Positions 52,023 through 61,048 of a stretch of 64,000 nt of DNA are shown here, in pieces (position 1 is the first letter of the stretch; every line of letters begins with the position of its first letter). Source of the stretch: an uncultured Pseudomonas sp. (GTDB taxonomy: Bacteria > Pseudomonadota > Gammaproteobacteria > Pseudomonadales > Pseudomonadaceae); contig NZ_CAJYDW010000018.1 in NCBI RefSeq assembly GCF_913774235.1, forward strand, positions 234,271-298,270. The letters run 5' to 3'. The notes below the pieces were generated by a model. It was not told the DNA's origin, made no database searches, and saw nothing but the letters and a program-made list of their open reading frames with translations. The position numbers and the translations under genes were made by a program.

Positions 52023-53021
52023 TCATGCCAACACGCAACGGTCGAAGAAACGCTCGCGTTCGAGCAGCATGAGCGCCGCGCGCTTGTGGGGAAAGTCGAA
52101 ATCTTTCTGCCGATAGAAGCCCTGGCGCTGTAGATGGCCGATCATCCGTTCGTTGTCGGCGCGGGGTTCGCTGACGATGCGCCGGGTGCGCGGCTCGTCC
52201 AGCAGCAGGTAGTGCACCAGCGCCGGCAGCCAGCAGGCCACGCGCTGGGGGCCGCGCAGACTGTCCTCGCCCACCAGCATGTGGATACCACGATCATAGT
52301 CATCCACGGCGTAGAAAGGCGCGATGCGGTCTTCGGCCGCCCAATAGGCCTCGAAGTAGGCGAAGGGTTGGTCGTCAAGGCTGCCGACCAGGGTCAGCAC
52401 ATGGGGATCGGCGGCCTGCCGCTGCAGGTAGGCCCGGTGTTGCTCGAGGCTGCCCTCCTCTTGCCAGAAGGCCGCTACCCGCGGCTGATTCTGCCAGCGA
52501 TGGAACAGCGGCAGGTCGTCCTCCACCGCCAGGGCGCGCAGGGCGATCCAGGCGCCCAAGCGATGATCGTAACGGCGATAGACTTCACCCGTTGGCTTGG
52601 GTGGACGGCACGGATGCCGGCGCTGGCCGGTCAGTTGCGGCAAGGCCGGATAGCCCGCGCTGCCCGGCTGGCGCAACCAGGGCTGCGGCCATTGCCAGAA
52701 CTGGGCACGCCAGGTGCGCAAGTCACCCTCGGCGGTCTGGGTCAGCAGTCCCTGGCGCACGGCCTCGGGCAGTGCCGGTAGCCCCTCCCAGAGCAGCGCC
52801 GGCGCCTCGGGCGCGCTTAGTAGCAAGCCCAGGGCGAGTACCGCCAGGCGCTCGACGGTCAGGTCGGCGCCCCCTGCCCTGACCTCGACCTTCAGCCCCT
52901 CCGGCACCAGCTGTTCGCGGCACCGTAGCCAAAGTTCGTCGCCGACGCGCCACAGGCTGTGGCCGTCGAGGCTCTCATGCACCAGGCGCAAGCCGCCCGG
53001 TAGTTGCAGGACCGGGATCAT
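52023..53021 (-). CDS. IucB/RhbD-like GNAT acyltransferase for siderophore biosynthesis
   Basis: A 332-residue protein with an N-terminal siderophore-associated region (about 1-150) and a C-terminal GNAT domain of the IucB/RhbD/PvdY class (about 155-330): LRALAVEDDLPLFHRWQNQPRVAAFWQEEGSLEQHRAYLQRQAADPHVL, DQPFAYFEAYWAAEDRIAPFYAVDDYDRGIHMLVGE, then RRIVSEPRADNERMIGHLQRQGFYRQKDFDFPHKRAALMLLER. Such enzymes acylate N-hydroxy-lysine, N-hydroxy-ornithine or a related amine to make a hydroxamate. The ATG overlaps the SyrP-like stop (ATGA). No N-hydroxylase is visible in the window; it would have to lie beyond the right edge. Confidence 0.87.
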   Translation of the reverse strand: MIPVLQLPGGLRLVHESLDGHSLWRVGDELWLRCREQLVPEGLKVEVRAGGADLTVERLAVLALGLLLSAPEAPALLWEGLPALPEAVRQGLLTQTAEGDLRTWRAQFWQWPQPWLRQPGSAGYPALPQLTGQRRHPCRPPKPTGEVYRRYDHRLGAWIALRALAVEDDLPLFHRWQNQPRVAAFWQEEGSLEQHRAYLQRQAADPHVLTLVGSLDDQPFAYFEAYWAAEDRIAPFYAVDDYDRGIHMLVGEDSLRGPQRVACWLPALVHYLLLDEPRTRRIVSEPRADNERMIGHLQRQGFYRQKDFDFPHKRAALMLLERERFFDRCVLA

Positions 53022-54010
53022 AGCGGGATCTCGCGTGGCTGGGGGTCTTCGTGACGGCCTTCGGTCATGGCCACCACCACCTTGCGCGGGCCCTTGAAGG
53101 GGGCACGCCCGTGGGCGGTGAGCATGTTGTCGAGCAAGAGGATGTCGCCGGTGCGCCAGGGAAAGAGGATGCGACACTCGTCCAGTACGCCGCGAATCTC
53201 GTCCAGGGCGCTGTCTTCCAGGGGCGCGCCGTCGCCATAGAAGACGTTGCGCGGCAGGTCTTCCTCGCCGACGGTGTCGAGCAACACCTCGCGCATCTCC
53301 GGCTCCAGCGCCGAGACGTGGAACAGGTGCGCCTGGTTGAACCAGACCCAGTCGCCGGTACGCGGGTGCTGGGCGACGCCCTGGCAGAGCTGGCGGGTGC
53401 GTAATTCGCCGTCCGCCTTCCATTCGCAGGCGATGCCACGGGCGGCGCAAAAGCGCTCCACGGCCGCGCGGTCCGCGGTGTCGAACACCTGCTGCCAGGC
53501 CACGTCCAGGCCGTTGCCATAATTGCGCACGTAGCTCAGCCGGCGTTCGGCGAAGCGTCGGCGCAGGGCCGGATCGATGCGGGCGAACACCTGGCGGCTA
53601 TCGGCGATGGGCGTCTCACCGCCCTCTTCGGCGGCCTGGGCGCAATAGAACCAGATGCGCATGGGCCAGTCGCAGGTGTAGGCCTGCTCGTTGTGCAGGG
53701 GTATCCACTGGCGCGCGGGGTATTCGGTCGAGGTATAGACGCCGTCGGCGGTCACCCGGCTCCGCGGGGTGGAACCGAACTCGTAGTTCAGCAGCGGATG
53801 ACCGAAGCCGCTGGCGAAGGCCTGGAAGCCGGCGACGCCCGGATCGGCGAAGCCATGCAGGAGCATACCGCCGGCTGTTTCCAGATGCTGGTCCACCAGG
53901 GCATGCAGCGCGCTGGAAACATCACCCAGCCCGCACCCCGGCGCGCGCGGGGATAGGCGGAGCGGCAGGCCGGGCTCCAGTTCCAGAAGGTCCGCAGGTA
54001 GCGTATTCAT
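53018..54010 (-). CDS. SyrP-like TauD-family Fe(II)/2-oxoglutarate hydroxylase
   Basis: A 330-residue non-haem iron dioxygenase. The metal triad is His106-x-Glu108 (PLHNEQAY; SyrP-type enzymes carry Glu where TauD has Asp) and His300 (LLDNMLTAHGRAPFKGPR), with Arg309 for 2-oxoglutarate. SyrP-type proteins hydroxylate the beta carbon of aspartate, or another residue, while tethered to an NRPS carrier domain. A beta-hydroxy-aspartate would be an iron ligand of the peptide siderophore. It follows mbtH by 14 bases. Domain-only prediction; whether it acts on Asp or His is not determinable. Confidence 0.88.
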   Translation of the reverse strand: MNTLPADLLELEPGLPLRLSPRAPGCGLGDVSSALHALVDQHLETAGGMLLHGFADPGVAGFQAFASGFGHPLLNYEFGSTPRSRVTADGVYTSTEYPARQWIPLHNEQAYTCDWPMRIWFYCAQAAEEGGETPIADSRQVFARIDPALRRRFAERRLSYVRNYGNGLDVAWQQVFDTADRAAVERFCAARGIACEWKADGELRTRQLCQGVAQHPRTGDWVWFNQAHLFHVSALEPEMREVLLDTVGEEDLPRNVFYGDGAPLEDSALDEIRGVLDECRILFPWRTGDILLLDNMLTAHGRAPFKGPRKVVVAMTEGRHEDPQPREIPL

Positions 54011-54024
54011 GGTGGACCTCCGCT

Positions 54025-54228
54025 CTAGTTGGCCATGGCCTGGCGCAGGCTCAGGGGGCGCATGTCGGTCCACACCTGCTCGATATGAGCCAGGCAGGTG
54101 GCCTTGTCGCCGCTGACGCCGACGGCGGTCCAGCCGGCCGGCAGGGCCTTGTAGTCCGGCCAGATCGAATACTGCTCTTCGGCATTGATGACGACCTGGA
54201 ACTGGGTGGTGTCGCTGTCGAAACTCAT
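54025..54228 (-). CDS. MbtH-like protein
   Basis: A 67-residue NRPS accessory protein that binds adenylation domains and aids their folding and activity. The family core is complete: [28 protein letters not shown] and then [19 protein letters not shown], with the conserved N-x-E-x-Q-Y-S-x-W-P and W-T-D-x-R-P. The start ATG at 54228 is the canonical one; a longer frame to 54291 has no support. Transcribed with the SyrP-like and acyltransferase genes. Confirms that the adjacent locus is an active NRPS system. Confidence 0.95.
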   Translation of the reverse strand: MSFDSDTTQFQVVINAEEQYSIWPDYKALPAGWTAVGVSGDKATCLAHIEQVWTDMRPLSLRQAMAN

Positions 54229-54297
54229 CGCTATCTCCTGCAAGACAACCGCCTCGTGCGGCTTTCCTCTTAGAGGACGAACGAGGGGCACGGCTGT

Positions 54298-55227
54298 TCA
54301 GCGCCCATTCGGCGGTGGCGGCAAGCCACGCAGCGCAGTGGCGACCTGATGCGCCAGCAGCGTCACGCTGGCCGGACCGCCAAAGGTCCAGTAGGGACTA
54401 GGCAGACTGGCATAGCGACCGCTGTATGCCAGCGGCATGGCCTGCCACAGACGCGAATGGAAGAAGGGATGCCCGGTCTGCTCGCCGACGAAGAGTGCCG
54501 TGAGGTCCGGCACCGCGGCGATCTCCTGCACATCGTGGTAGCGATGCAATATCCGGTCGGAGGCCAGCGGCCAGGGGTCGCGACCACCCAGACGACGGAC
54601 CAGAGCATTGATCAGCACCCGTCGATTGAGGGTGATGAACACCCCCTGCTGCGGCAGCGGGAAGAGTACGGCCAAGGGCCGACCGACGATGCCCGCCTGC
54701 TGGGCGGCGGCCTCGGCGTCTGCCACGGCACGGTCAGCCTGAAGATTCACCGCCGCCGCCTCCTCTGCCCGGCCGAGTCGCCTACCGAGATCGCTGAGCA
54801 GGGCGCTGGCGCGGGCCACGGCGTCATCGTCCGTCTCCATTCCATAGCGGTAGAGCAGCGTCGGGCCCAGGCTCTCCAGGCGGCGGAACAGCCCCAGGTG
54901 GAGATAGCCGGAGCCGAGGATCACATCCGGCCGTAGCCGGGCGATGGCTTCGAGATCGGGTTGCTGGACGCTGCCGAGGGGCTGGGCGTCTTTCAGCAGG
55001 TCGGCGCCGAGTCCGACATAGCGTCGATAGCCGGCCAGGTTCGCCACTCCCACCGGCGCCAGCCCCAGGGAGGTCACCAGTTCGGTGGCGACATCGTCGA
55101 GGGTGACGATGCGCAGCGGGCGTTCGGGCAGTTGCGCCGACTGGCGGGCGACCAGGTCGTCGGCGGCGCACGCGCCTGTAGCGAGCAACAGGGCGAACAG
55201 CAGGACGAGTAACGCACGCATGCTCAT
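54298..55227 (-). CDS. Periplasmic iron-siderophore-binding protein (FhuD/FecB type)
   Basis: A 309-residue class III binding protein. Signal peptide MSMRALLVLLFALLLATGACA, then PLRIVTLDDVATELVTSLGLAPVGVANLAGYRRYVGLG near residue 38, QQPDLEAIARLRPDVILGSGYLHLGLFRRLESLGPTLLY near 88 and NALVRRLGGRDPWPL near 210. The alpha-helical backbone of the FhuD fold fits. Its ATG overlaps the permease stop (ATGA), so it is translated together with the permease. Acts between the TonB receptor and the fused FhuB-type permease. Confidence 0.88.
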   Translation of the reverse strand: MSMRALLVLLFALLLATGACAADDLVARQSAQLPERPLRIVTLDDVATELVTSLGLAPVGVANLAGYRRYVGLGADLLKDAQPLGSVQQPDLEAIARLRPDVILGSGYLHLGLFRRLESLGPTLLYRYGMETDDDAVARASALLSDLGRRLGRAEEAAAVNLQADRAVADAEAAAQQAGIVGRPLAVLFPLPQQGVFITLNRRVLINALVRRLGGRDPWPLASDRILHRYHDVQEIAAVPDLTALFVGEQTGHPFFHSRLWQAMPLAYSGRYASLPSPYWTFGGPASVTLLAHQVATALRGLPPPPNGR

Positions 55228-57245
55228 CGGCGCACCCGCCGATAGCTGCGCGCCAGCAGCAGCAGGAAGGCCGGCGCACCGAGGGCCGCGGTGGCGATAC
55301 CCAGGGGAATGTCCAGCGGCGCCAGACTCCAGCGTGCCAGCAGATCGGCCAGCACCAGCAGGCAGGCCCCCAGCAGCGGCGCCACCAACAGGCGCTGACG
55401 CGCCCGGTGCAGACCGAGCAGGCGCACGCCATGGGGCACCAGCAAGCCGACGAAGGCCACCGGGCCGACCACCGCCACGGCCGCCGCGATCAACACACTG
55501 GCCAGGGTCACCAGCAACAGTCGGCGACTGGCCACGGACAGACCCAGGCCGCTGGCCACGCCCTCGTCCAGCCCCAGCAGATCCAGCCAGCGCGCGGTGA
55601 GGCTGGCAGCACCCAGCCCGAGCACCAGCCAGGGCAAGAGCGCCCTGACATCGTCCCAGGTGCGGCCGTAACTGCTGCCCACCATCCAGGTCAGCGCCTG
55701 GGCCACGTTGCTCGCATACTGGGCGATCAGCACGCTGGACAGCGCCAGCACCAGGCCGCTGATGGCAAAGCCGGTCAGCACCAGGCGGAGGGGTTCCAGC
55801 CCGCGGCGCAGGTTGACACCTATCACCCAGGCCAGGGCGAGACCGGCGCCTAGCCAGGCCAGGGGGAAGCGCCATTCGGCCGCCAGGTCCGGGACCAGGA
55901 TGATGGCCCCCAGCACCGCCAGTCCGGCGCTCTGGCTGACCCCGAGTATTTCCGGTCCGGCCAGGGGATTGCGTGTCACCGCCTGCAGCAGCAGCCCGCT
56001 GGTGGCCAGCAGTGCGCCCGCCCCGGCGTCCACCAGTAGCCGCGGCAAGCGCAGATCCAGCAGTATCCAGGCCTCGGGCGCACCGGCGACCAGCGTCTGC
56101 AGAAAGACCCAGGCGCCCGGGCCGATACCGCAGAGACCGACCAGTATCAGGCCCAGCAACAGCACCAGCAGGCCGCCAGCGAGCGGCCAGGCCGCACCGC
56201 GCCGTGTGCCGGCCTCGCTGGCCAGCAGCCCCACGGCGGCACGCGGGCCGACGCTCAAGCGCCCCAGGAGCAGCAGCAGGCAGAGCGAGCCCAGCAGCGC
56301 CGAGAGCACGCCCAGTGGCAGGCTGATCCAGCCGGACAACAGGCGGACCAGCCCATCGGCGGCCAGGGTCAGCACGGCGCCCCAGAGTCCGGACAGCGCG
56401 ACCAGGTGGGAAGGACGGCTGACGCCCAGGCCGAGGCGCAGCAGATTGGGCGCGATCAGGCCGATGAAGCCCAGGGGGCCGGCCAGCTGGATGGCCAGCG
56501 CGGTCAGGGCGCTGGCCAGCAGCAGGCTGCTGGCCTTGATCCCGGCCGGTGGCAGACCCAGGCCGCGCATCTGGCCATCCCCCAGCCGCGACAGGTCCAA
56601 CGGCCGCCGCAGCAGCCAGACGACCAGCAAAGCCAGGGGCAGCAGCGGCGCGGCGACTTGCAGATGCCCCCAACCCAGCTGCCGCAACGAACCGGTATTC
56701 CACAGCGAGAGCACCATGGCGGCCCGGTCGTTGAGACTGAGAAAGAGGGTGATGGCCGCGGCGGCGGCCTGGGCGATGGCCACACCGGCCAGCGTCAGGC
56801 GCAAGGGCGTGGTGTGCCAGCCGCCAGCCATGGCGAAGGTGAACAGGGCCGCCAGCAGGCCGCCGAGAAACACCAGTGGCAGCCCGAGAAAGGCCGGCAG
56901 CAGCAGGCTCAGGATGAGTCCCACCTGGGCGCCGGCGGTGATGCCGAGCAGATCGGGAGACGCCAGGGGATTACGGGTGACCACCTGCATGAGCGCCCCG
57001 GCGATCCCCAGGCTCGCCCCTACCACCAGGCCGGCCACGGCGCGTGGCAGTTGCAACCACCAGAGGGCCAATCCCGGCCAGGAGGGCGTGGCGGACCAAG
57101 GGGCGAGCCAGGCTTGCGCATTCGGCCAGCCAGTGGCGAACAGCGCCTGCCAGAGAAACAGGCCAAGCAGCAACAGGCTGCCCAGACCGAGGGAAAGAGG
57201 CCAAGCGGGCGACCGCGGGACGGTGCCCCTGGGGGACTGCGACAT
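55224..57245 (-). CDS. Fused FecCD-type (FhuB-like) ferric-siderophore permease
   Basis: A 673-residue inner-membrane permease made of two tandem FecCD modules, about 1-335 and 350-673, as in FhuB. Each half carries the FecCD signature: LWWLQLPRAVAGLVVGASLGIAGALMQVVTRNPLASPDLLGITAGA near 60 and LLDLRLPRLLVDAGAGALLATSGLLLQAVTRNPLAGPEILGVSQSA near 400, followed by GPLGFIGLIAPNLLRL and GPVAFVGLLVPHGVRLL. About 18-20 helices are expected. A single chain therefore replaces two separate permease genes. Works with the ATPase at 50425-51192 and the coupled binding protein. Confidence 0.93.
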   Translation of the reverse strand: MSQSPRGTVPRSPAWPLSLGLGSLLLLGLFLWQALFATGWPNAQAWLAPWSATPSWPGLALWWLQLPRAVAGLVVGASLGIAGALMQVVTRNPLASPDLLGITAGAQVGLILSLLLPAFLGLPLVFLGGLLAALFTFAMAGGWHTTPLRLTLAGVAIAQAAAAAITLFLSLNDRAAMVLSLWNTGSLRQLGWGHLQVAAPLLPLALLVVWLLRRPLDLSRLGDGQMRGLGLPPAGIKASSLLLASALTALAIQLAGPLGFIGLIAPNLLRLGLGVSRPSHLVALSGLWGAVLTLAADGLVRLLSGWISLPLGVLSALLGSLCLLLLLGRLSVGPRAAVGLLASEAGTRRGAAWPLAGGLLVLLLGLILVGLCGIGPGAWVFLQTLVAGAPEAWILLDLRLPRLLVDAGAGALLATSGLLLQAVTRNPLAGPEILGVSQSAGLAVLGAIILVPDLAAEWRFPLAWLGAGLALAWVIGVNLRRGLEPLRLVLTGFAISGLVLALSSVLIAQYASNVAQALTWMVGSSYGRTWDDVRALLPWLVLGLGAASLTARWLDLLGLDEGVASGLGLSVASRRLLLVTLASVLIAAAVAVVGPVAFVGLLVPHGVRLLGLHRARQRLLVAPLLGACLLVLADLLARWSLAPLDIPLGIATAALGAPAFLLLLARSYRRVRR

Positions 57246-57266
57246 GGAGACTTCGCTTAAGCAACG

Positions 57267-57330
57267 CGGGCGAAGCCAGTTGGCTTCGCCCGTGACGGGA
57301 GAGCGGGAGCCACGCCGGCAACGGCGTGGC
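57267..57330. terminator. Tandem hairpins between TonB receptor and permease genes
   Basis: CGGGCGAAGCCA-GT-TGGCTTCGCCCG (57267-57292) is a perfect 12-bp stem, and GCCACGCC-GGCAAC-GGCGTGGC (57309-57330) a perfect 8-bp stem. They lie in the 93-bp gap after the receptor stop and probably attenuate transcription into the permease genes. Confidence 0.65.
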
Positions 57331-57338
57331 ATTCGACC

Positions 57339-59501
57339 TTACCAGCGATAGGCGACAGTGCCTATAACGCTGCGTTCGTCGCCCCAGTAGCAACGCCCGG
57401 CATCGTTGCAACCCGAAACGTACTCCTTGTCGAACAGGTTCTTGGCATTGACGTCCAGCGACCAGTGGCGGTCGAAGTCATAGCCGATACCGGCGTCCAC
57501 CAAGGTGACGTCGCCGGTGTCCAGCTTGCCGTAGGTGGTGGTGTAGGAGTAGACGCTGTCGATGTAGCGCACCCCGCCGGACAGGCGCAGGCCGCGCAGC
57601 TCGCCGTCCTTGAAGCGGTAGGTCAGCCAGCTGGAGGCGAAGTTGCGCGGCACCCCGGTCATCTGCCGATCCTCGAAGCGCGAGCCAGGGGCATCCTTGG
57701 TGATCCGGGCGTCGGTGTAGGTGTAGGCCGTCACCCAGTTCAGGTTGTCGGTGAGATTGCTGTTGATCTCCAGCTCGAAGCCCTTGGAGCGGCTCTCCCC
57801 GACCTGGCGTGGCAGGTTGTTCTCGGTGATGACGTCGTTGTCCTTGCGCAGGTCGAACGCCGAGGCCGTGACACTGGTATTCCAGCCCTTGGGTTCGTAC
57901 TTCACCCCGACTTCGTACTGCTCGCTGGTGATGGGGCTGAACGCCGGGCCGTTCACCGGCGGCTGCTGGACCGGCACGAAGCCGCGGGCATAGCTGACAT
58001 AGGGCGACAGGCCGTTGTCGAACTGGTACATCAACCCGGTCTGCCAGGTGAACTTGTGGTTCCAGTCGCTATCGTCCTGGGCCGGACTGAGCAGCGTCCG
58101 CTTGTTGCGGTACTCGCTCTGGGCCCAGTCCATGCGGCCACCCACCAACATGATCCAGTTGTCGTACTTGGTCTGCAGCTGGCTGTAGGTGCCGTACAGA
58201 TTTTGCGTGAGCAGGCTGTTGGTCACCGAGAGGGGGGTGGCCGGGTCACCGCGGTAGACCGGATCGAACACGTTGATGCTGCTAATCTGCCCGGCATCCC
58301 AATCCTGGCTGAAGGAGGTGCGGTCGTAGCCGGCGCCGAACAGCAGGGTGTGATGGAAGTCGCCGGTGTCGAACTTGCCTTCGAGCTGGTTATCCAGGGA
58401 ATAAACCATGGACTTGTTCTGGCGGTCATAGGCCGAGGCCGACAGGGTGGTGCCGAAGCCACCCTGGTTGAGGGTATTCGGCCAGATCTCATGCCGGTCG
58501 ATGCGCGACTGCAGGTAGCGGGAGTTCTGGCGGAAGGTCCAGACGTCGTTGAACTGGTGGGAGAATTCGTAGCCCAGGCTCCAGGTCTCGCGCTCGAACT
58601 TGTCCCAGTCCGGATTGCCGAGCATGGCGTGACGGCTGATCTTGCCATTGGGATTGTTGAGCAGGGTGCCCGCCGCCGGATAGCCCAGTTCGATGGCGGT
58701 GCGGTCGCGCTGGTAGCTGGAGAGCAGCGTCAGGGCGGTGCTGTCGTTCAGGTTGAAGGTGATCGAGGGCGCGATATAGAAGCGGTCGTCGGGGACATGG
58801 TCCACCTGGGTGTCGGACTTGCGCCCCAGCATGACCACCCGCCCCAGCACGCTGCCGTCGTCGGTGAGCGGCCCGGAAACGTCCACGCCCAGTTGGCGCC
58901 GGTTGTTGCTGCCATAGCTGGCCTGGACTTCACCACGGGAATCGGCGGTGGGTCTCTTGCTGACCAGGTTGACCAGGCCACCGGGGGCGTTCTCGCCGTA
59001 CAGGATGGAGCTCGGGCCGCGGAATATTTCGACCCTTTCCAGCCCATAGGGCTCCGAGGTGGTGTCGTAGCGGTTGCCCTGCACTCTCAGACCGTCGCGA
59101 TAGAGGCCGTAGCCATAGTCGGTGGCATTGAAACCGCGGATGAAGAAGTAGTCGCCGGCCAGGCCGTCGCCCACGGCGAACGGCGGCGCGAAGATGCCCG
59201 GGGTGTAGCCGAGGATGTCGGTCAGGGTCTGCGCCTGTTGGTCCTCGATGCGTTGCTGGGTGACGACCGACACCGAACGCGGGGTTTCCGCGAGCGGGGT
59301 GTTGGTCTTGCTGGCAGCCGCACTGTTGTTGGCCTTGTAGCCCACGTCCGGGCCGACTGGCGAGGGCTCGGCCTCGGCGGTGATGGTGGTCGGCGCGATG
59401 GTGACGGGTGTTTCCTTCGTCTGGGCCGCCGCCTGGGTCTGCCAGGCGATGGCCGCTGCCAGCAGGGTGATATGGAATCCGTGAGCTACGACTTTGTGCA
59501 T
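57339..59501 (-). CDS. TonB-dependent ferric-siderophore receptor
   Basis: Outer-membrane receptor of 720 residues. Signal peptide MHKVVAHGFHITLLAAAIAWQTQAAA from the ATG at 59501 (AAGGACA upstream). A TonB-box-like region and plug domain (about 70-185: TPRSVSVVTQQRIEDQQAQTLTDILGYTPGIF, then YFFIRGF, RDGLRVQGNRYDTTSEPYGLERVEIFRGPSSILYGENAPGGLVNLVSKRP) precede the 22-strand barrel ending VIGTVAYRW. The TonB-siderophore receptor type with APGGLVNLVSKRP is that of FhuA/FpvA/FoxA-like ferric-siderophore receptors. No N-terminal signalling domain, so no sigma/anti-sigma loop is expected. A Fur-box-like site lies upstream. Confidence 0.93.
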   Translation of the reverse strand: MHKVVAHGFHITLLAAAIAWQTQAAAQTKETPVTIAPTTITAEAEPSPVGPDVGYKANNSAAASKTNTPLAETPRSVSVVTQQRIEDQQAQTLTDILGYTPGIFAPPFAVGDGLAGDYFFIRGFNATDYGYGLYRDGLRVQGNRYDTTSEPYGLERVEIFRGPSSILYGENAPGGLVNLVSKRPTADSRGEVQASYGSNNRRQLGVDVSGPLTDDGSVLGRVVMLGRKSDTQVDHVPDDRFYIAPSITFNLNDSTALTLLSSYQRDRTAIELGYPAAGTLLNNPNGKISRHAMLGNPDWDKFERETWSLGYEFSHQFNDVWTFRQNSRYLQSRIDRHEIWPNTLNQGGFGTTLSASAYDRQNKSMVYSLDNQLEGKFDTGDFHHTLLFGAGYDRTSFSQDWDAGQISSINVFDPVYRGDPATPLSVTNSLLTQNLYGTYSQLQTKYDNWIMLVGGRMDWAQSEYRNKRTLLSPAQDDSDWNHKFTWQTGLMYQFDNGLSPYVSYARGFVPVQQPPVNGPAFSPITSEQYEVGVKYEPKGWNTSVTASAFDLRKDNDVITENNLPRQVGESRSKGFELEINSNLTDNLNWVTAYTYTDARITKDAPGSRFEDRQMTGVPRNFASSWLTYRFKDGELRGLRLSGGVRYIDSVYSYTTTYGKLDTGDVTLVDAGIGYDFDRHWSLDVNAKNLFDKEYVSGCNDAGRCYWGDERSVIGTVAYRW

Positions 59502-59593
59502 GGCTACCAACTGTCCTTGAAATATCCTTGAAACCGCGCGCTAGGCGCGCTTCCCCCTAAAGCGCCACTACTTTATTACATGGCAATAAGATA

Positions 59594-59612
59594 TCAAATC
59601 AGAATCGTTACT
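59594..59612 (-). promoter_or_regulatory. Fur-box-like site upstream of the TonB receptor gene
   Basis: Read on the minus strand, AGTAACGATTCTGATTTGA matches the classical Fur box at about 10 of 19 positions by eye, roughly 95-110 bases upstream of the receptor ATG in an AT-rich promoter region. It shares AACGATTCT with the site at 50382-50400. Confidence 0.55.
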
Positions 59613-59662
59613 ATTTAGAAAAAGTTCCCTGCCCGATGGCCTTCCCTGGCCGGTGGCCAGAT

Positions 59663-61048
59663 CTAGGCAGCCGCCATCACCGAGCGCAATGCGGTTGCCA
59701 GGCACTCGGCGATCTGGTCGATCTGCTCGGGTTGCACGATGAGCGGTGGCAGGAAGCGCAACACGGCGCCGTGGCGTCCACCGACTTCGATGATCAGGCC
59801 GCGGCGCAGGCACTCCTGCTGCAGGCGCGCGGCCAATACCCCATCGGCCAGGGGATGCCCCTGGCGGTCGGTCGGGCCGTCGGGGCGTACCACCTCCACC
59901 CCGAGCATCAGCCCCCTACCCCGGACATCGCCCAATTGCGGATAGTCGCGCTGCAAGGCGCGCAGGTGCCCGGCGAGGCGCTCGCCCATGGCGGCCGCGT
60001 GCAACTCCAGGCGCTGCTCGCGCACCAGACGCAAGGTGGCGGTACCGGCGGCCATGGCCAGCTGGTTGCCGCGGAAGGTGCCGGCGTGGGCACCGGGCGC
60101 CCAGCGATCCAGCGACTCGTGGTAGACCACCACCGCCAGTGGCTGGCTGCCGCCGATGGCCTTGGACAGGACCAGCACATCGGGTTCGATGTCGGCATGC
60201 TCGAAGGCGAAGCGCCGGCCGCTGCGGGCGATGCCGGACTGGATCTCGTCCAGCACCAGGGGTACGCCGGCTTCACGGGTGATCCGCCGGACCTCGCGCA
60301 GCCAGGTGATGGACGCCGGATTCACCCCGCCCTCCCCCTGGATCGGCTCGACGATCAGCGCCGCCGGCGGCAGCACCCCGCTCTCCGGGTCGTTGAGCAT
60401 CGTCTCCAGATAATTCAGCGCCGCCCGCTCGCCCAGTTCGCCGCCCAGGCCGAAGGGACAACGATAGGCGTGGGGAAAGGGTATGAACTGCACGCCGCCG
60501 TTCATACCGTCCAGATGGCGCTTGGGTCCATGGCTGCCCATCAGGCCCAGCGCGCCCTGGGTCATGCCGTGGTAGGCGCCGTGACAGGCCAGCAACTGAC
60601 GGCGGCCGGTGGCGGTACGCACCAGCTTGAGGGCGGCTTCCACCGCATCGGTACCGGCCGGGCCGCAGAACTGGATGCGCGCGTTGCGGGCGAAGTCCTC
60701 CGGCAACAGGGCATAGAGCTCGCGGATGAAGTCGTCCTTGGCTTCGGTCATCAGGTCGAGGGTGTGCAGGGGCCGCTCGCCATCGAGCAGGCCGCGCATG
60801 GCGTCGAGGACCACCGGGTGGTTGTGGCCGAGGGCCAGGGTGCCGGCGCCAGCCAGGCAGTCGATGAACCAGCGGCCCTCGCTGTCCTGTACATGGATGC
60901 CCTGGGCCCGGCGCACCTCCAGCGGCAGCCGCCGCGGATAGCTGCGCGCATTGGACTCCAGGGCGGCCTGGCGCTCCAGGCGCGGAGTGCTGGTGAAGCG
61001 GTAGTCGGCATCGGCGGGGACGCGCGGCAGCGAATGGCTAGCGGACAT
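59663..61048 (-). CDS. dat: L-2,4-diaminobutyrate:2-oxoglutarate aminotransferase
   Basis: Class III PLP aminotransferase of 461 residues making L-2,4-diaminobutyrate from aspartate semialdehyde. SNARSYPRRLPLEVRRAQGIHVQDSEGRWFIDCLAGAGTLALGHNHP (about 32-78), TLDLMTEAKDDFIRELY, IQFCGPAGTDAVEAALKLVRTATGR, PLVLDEIQSGIARSGRRFAFEHADIEPD with cofactor Asp267, and Lys296 in VLSKAIGG. These are PvdH/Dat signatures. The ATG lies 11 bases inside the NRPS 3' end, so translation is coupled. It supplies Dab as a building block for the siderophore peptide. Confidence 0.9.
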   Translation of the reverse strand: MSASHSLPRVPADADYRFTSTPRLERQAALESNARSYPRRLPLEVRRAQGIHVQDSEGRWFIDCLAGAGTLALGHNHPVVLDAMRGLLDGERPLHTLDLMTEAKDDFIRELYALLPEDFARNARIQFCGPAGTDAVEAALKLVRTATGRRQLLACHGAYHGMTQGALGLMGSHGPKRHLDGMNGGVQFIPFPHAYRCPFGLGGELGERAALNYLETMLNDPESGVLPPAALIVEPIQGEGGVNPASITWLREVRRITREAGVPLVLDEIQSGIARSGRRFAFEHADIEPDVLVLSKAIGGSQPLAVVVYHESLDRWAPGAHAGTFRGNQLAMAAGTATLRLVREQRLELHAAAMGERLAGHLRALQRDYPQLGDVRGRGLMLGVEVVRPDGPTDRQGHPLADGVLAARLQQECLRRGLIIEVGGRHGAVLRFLPPLIVQPEQIDQIAECLATALRSVMAAA

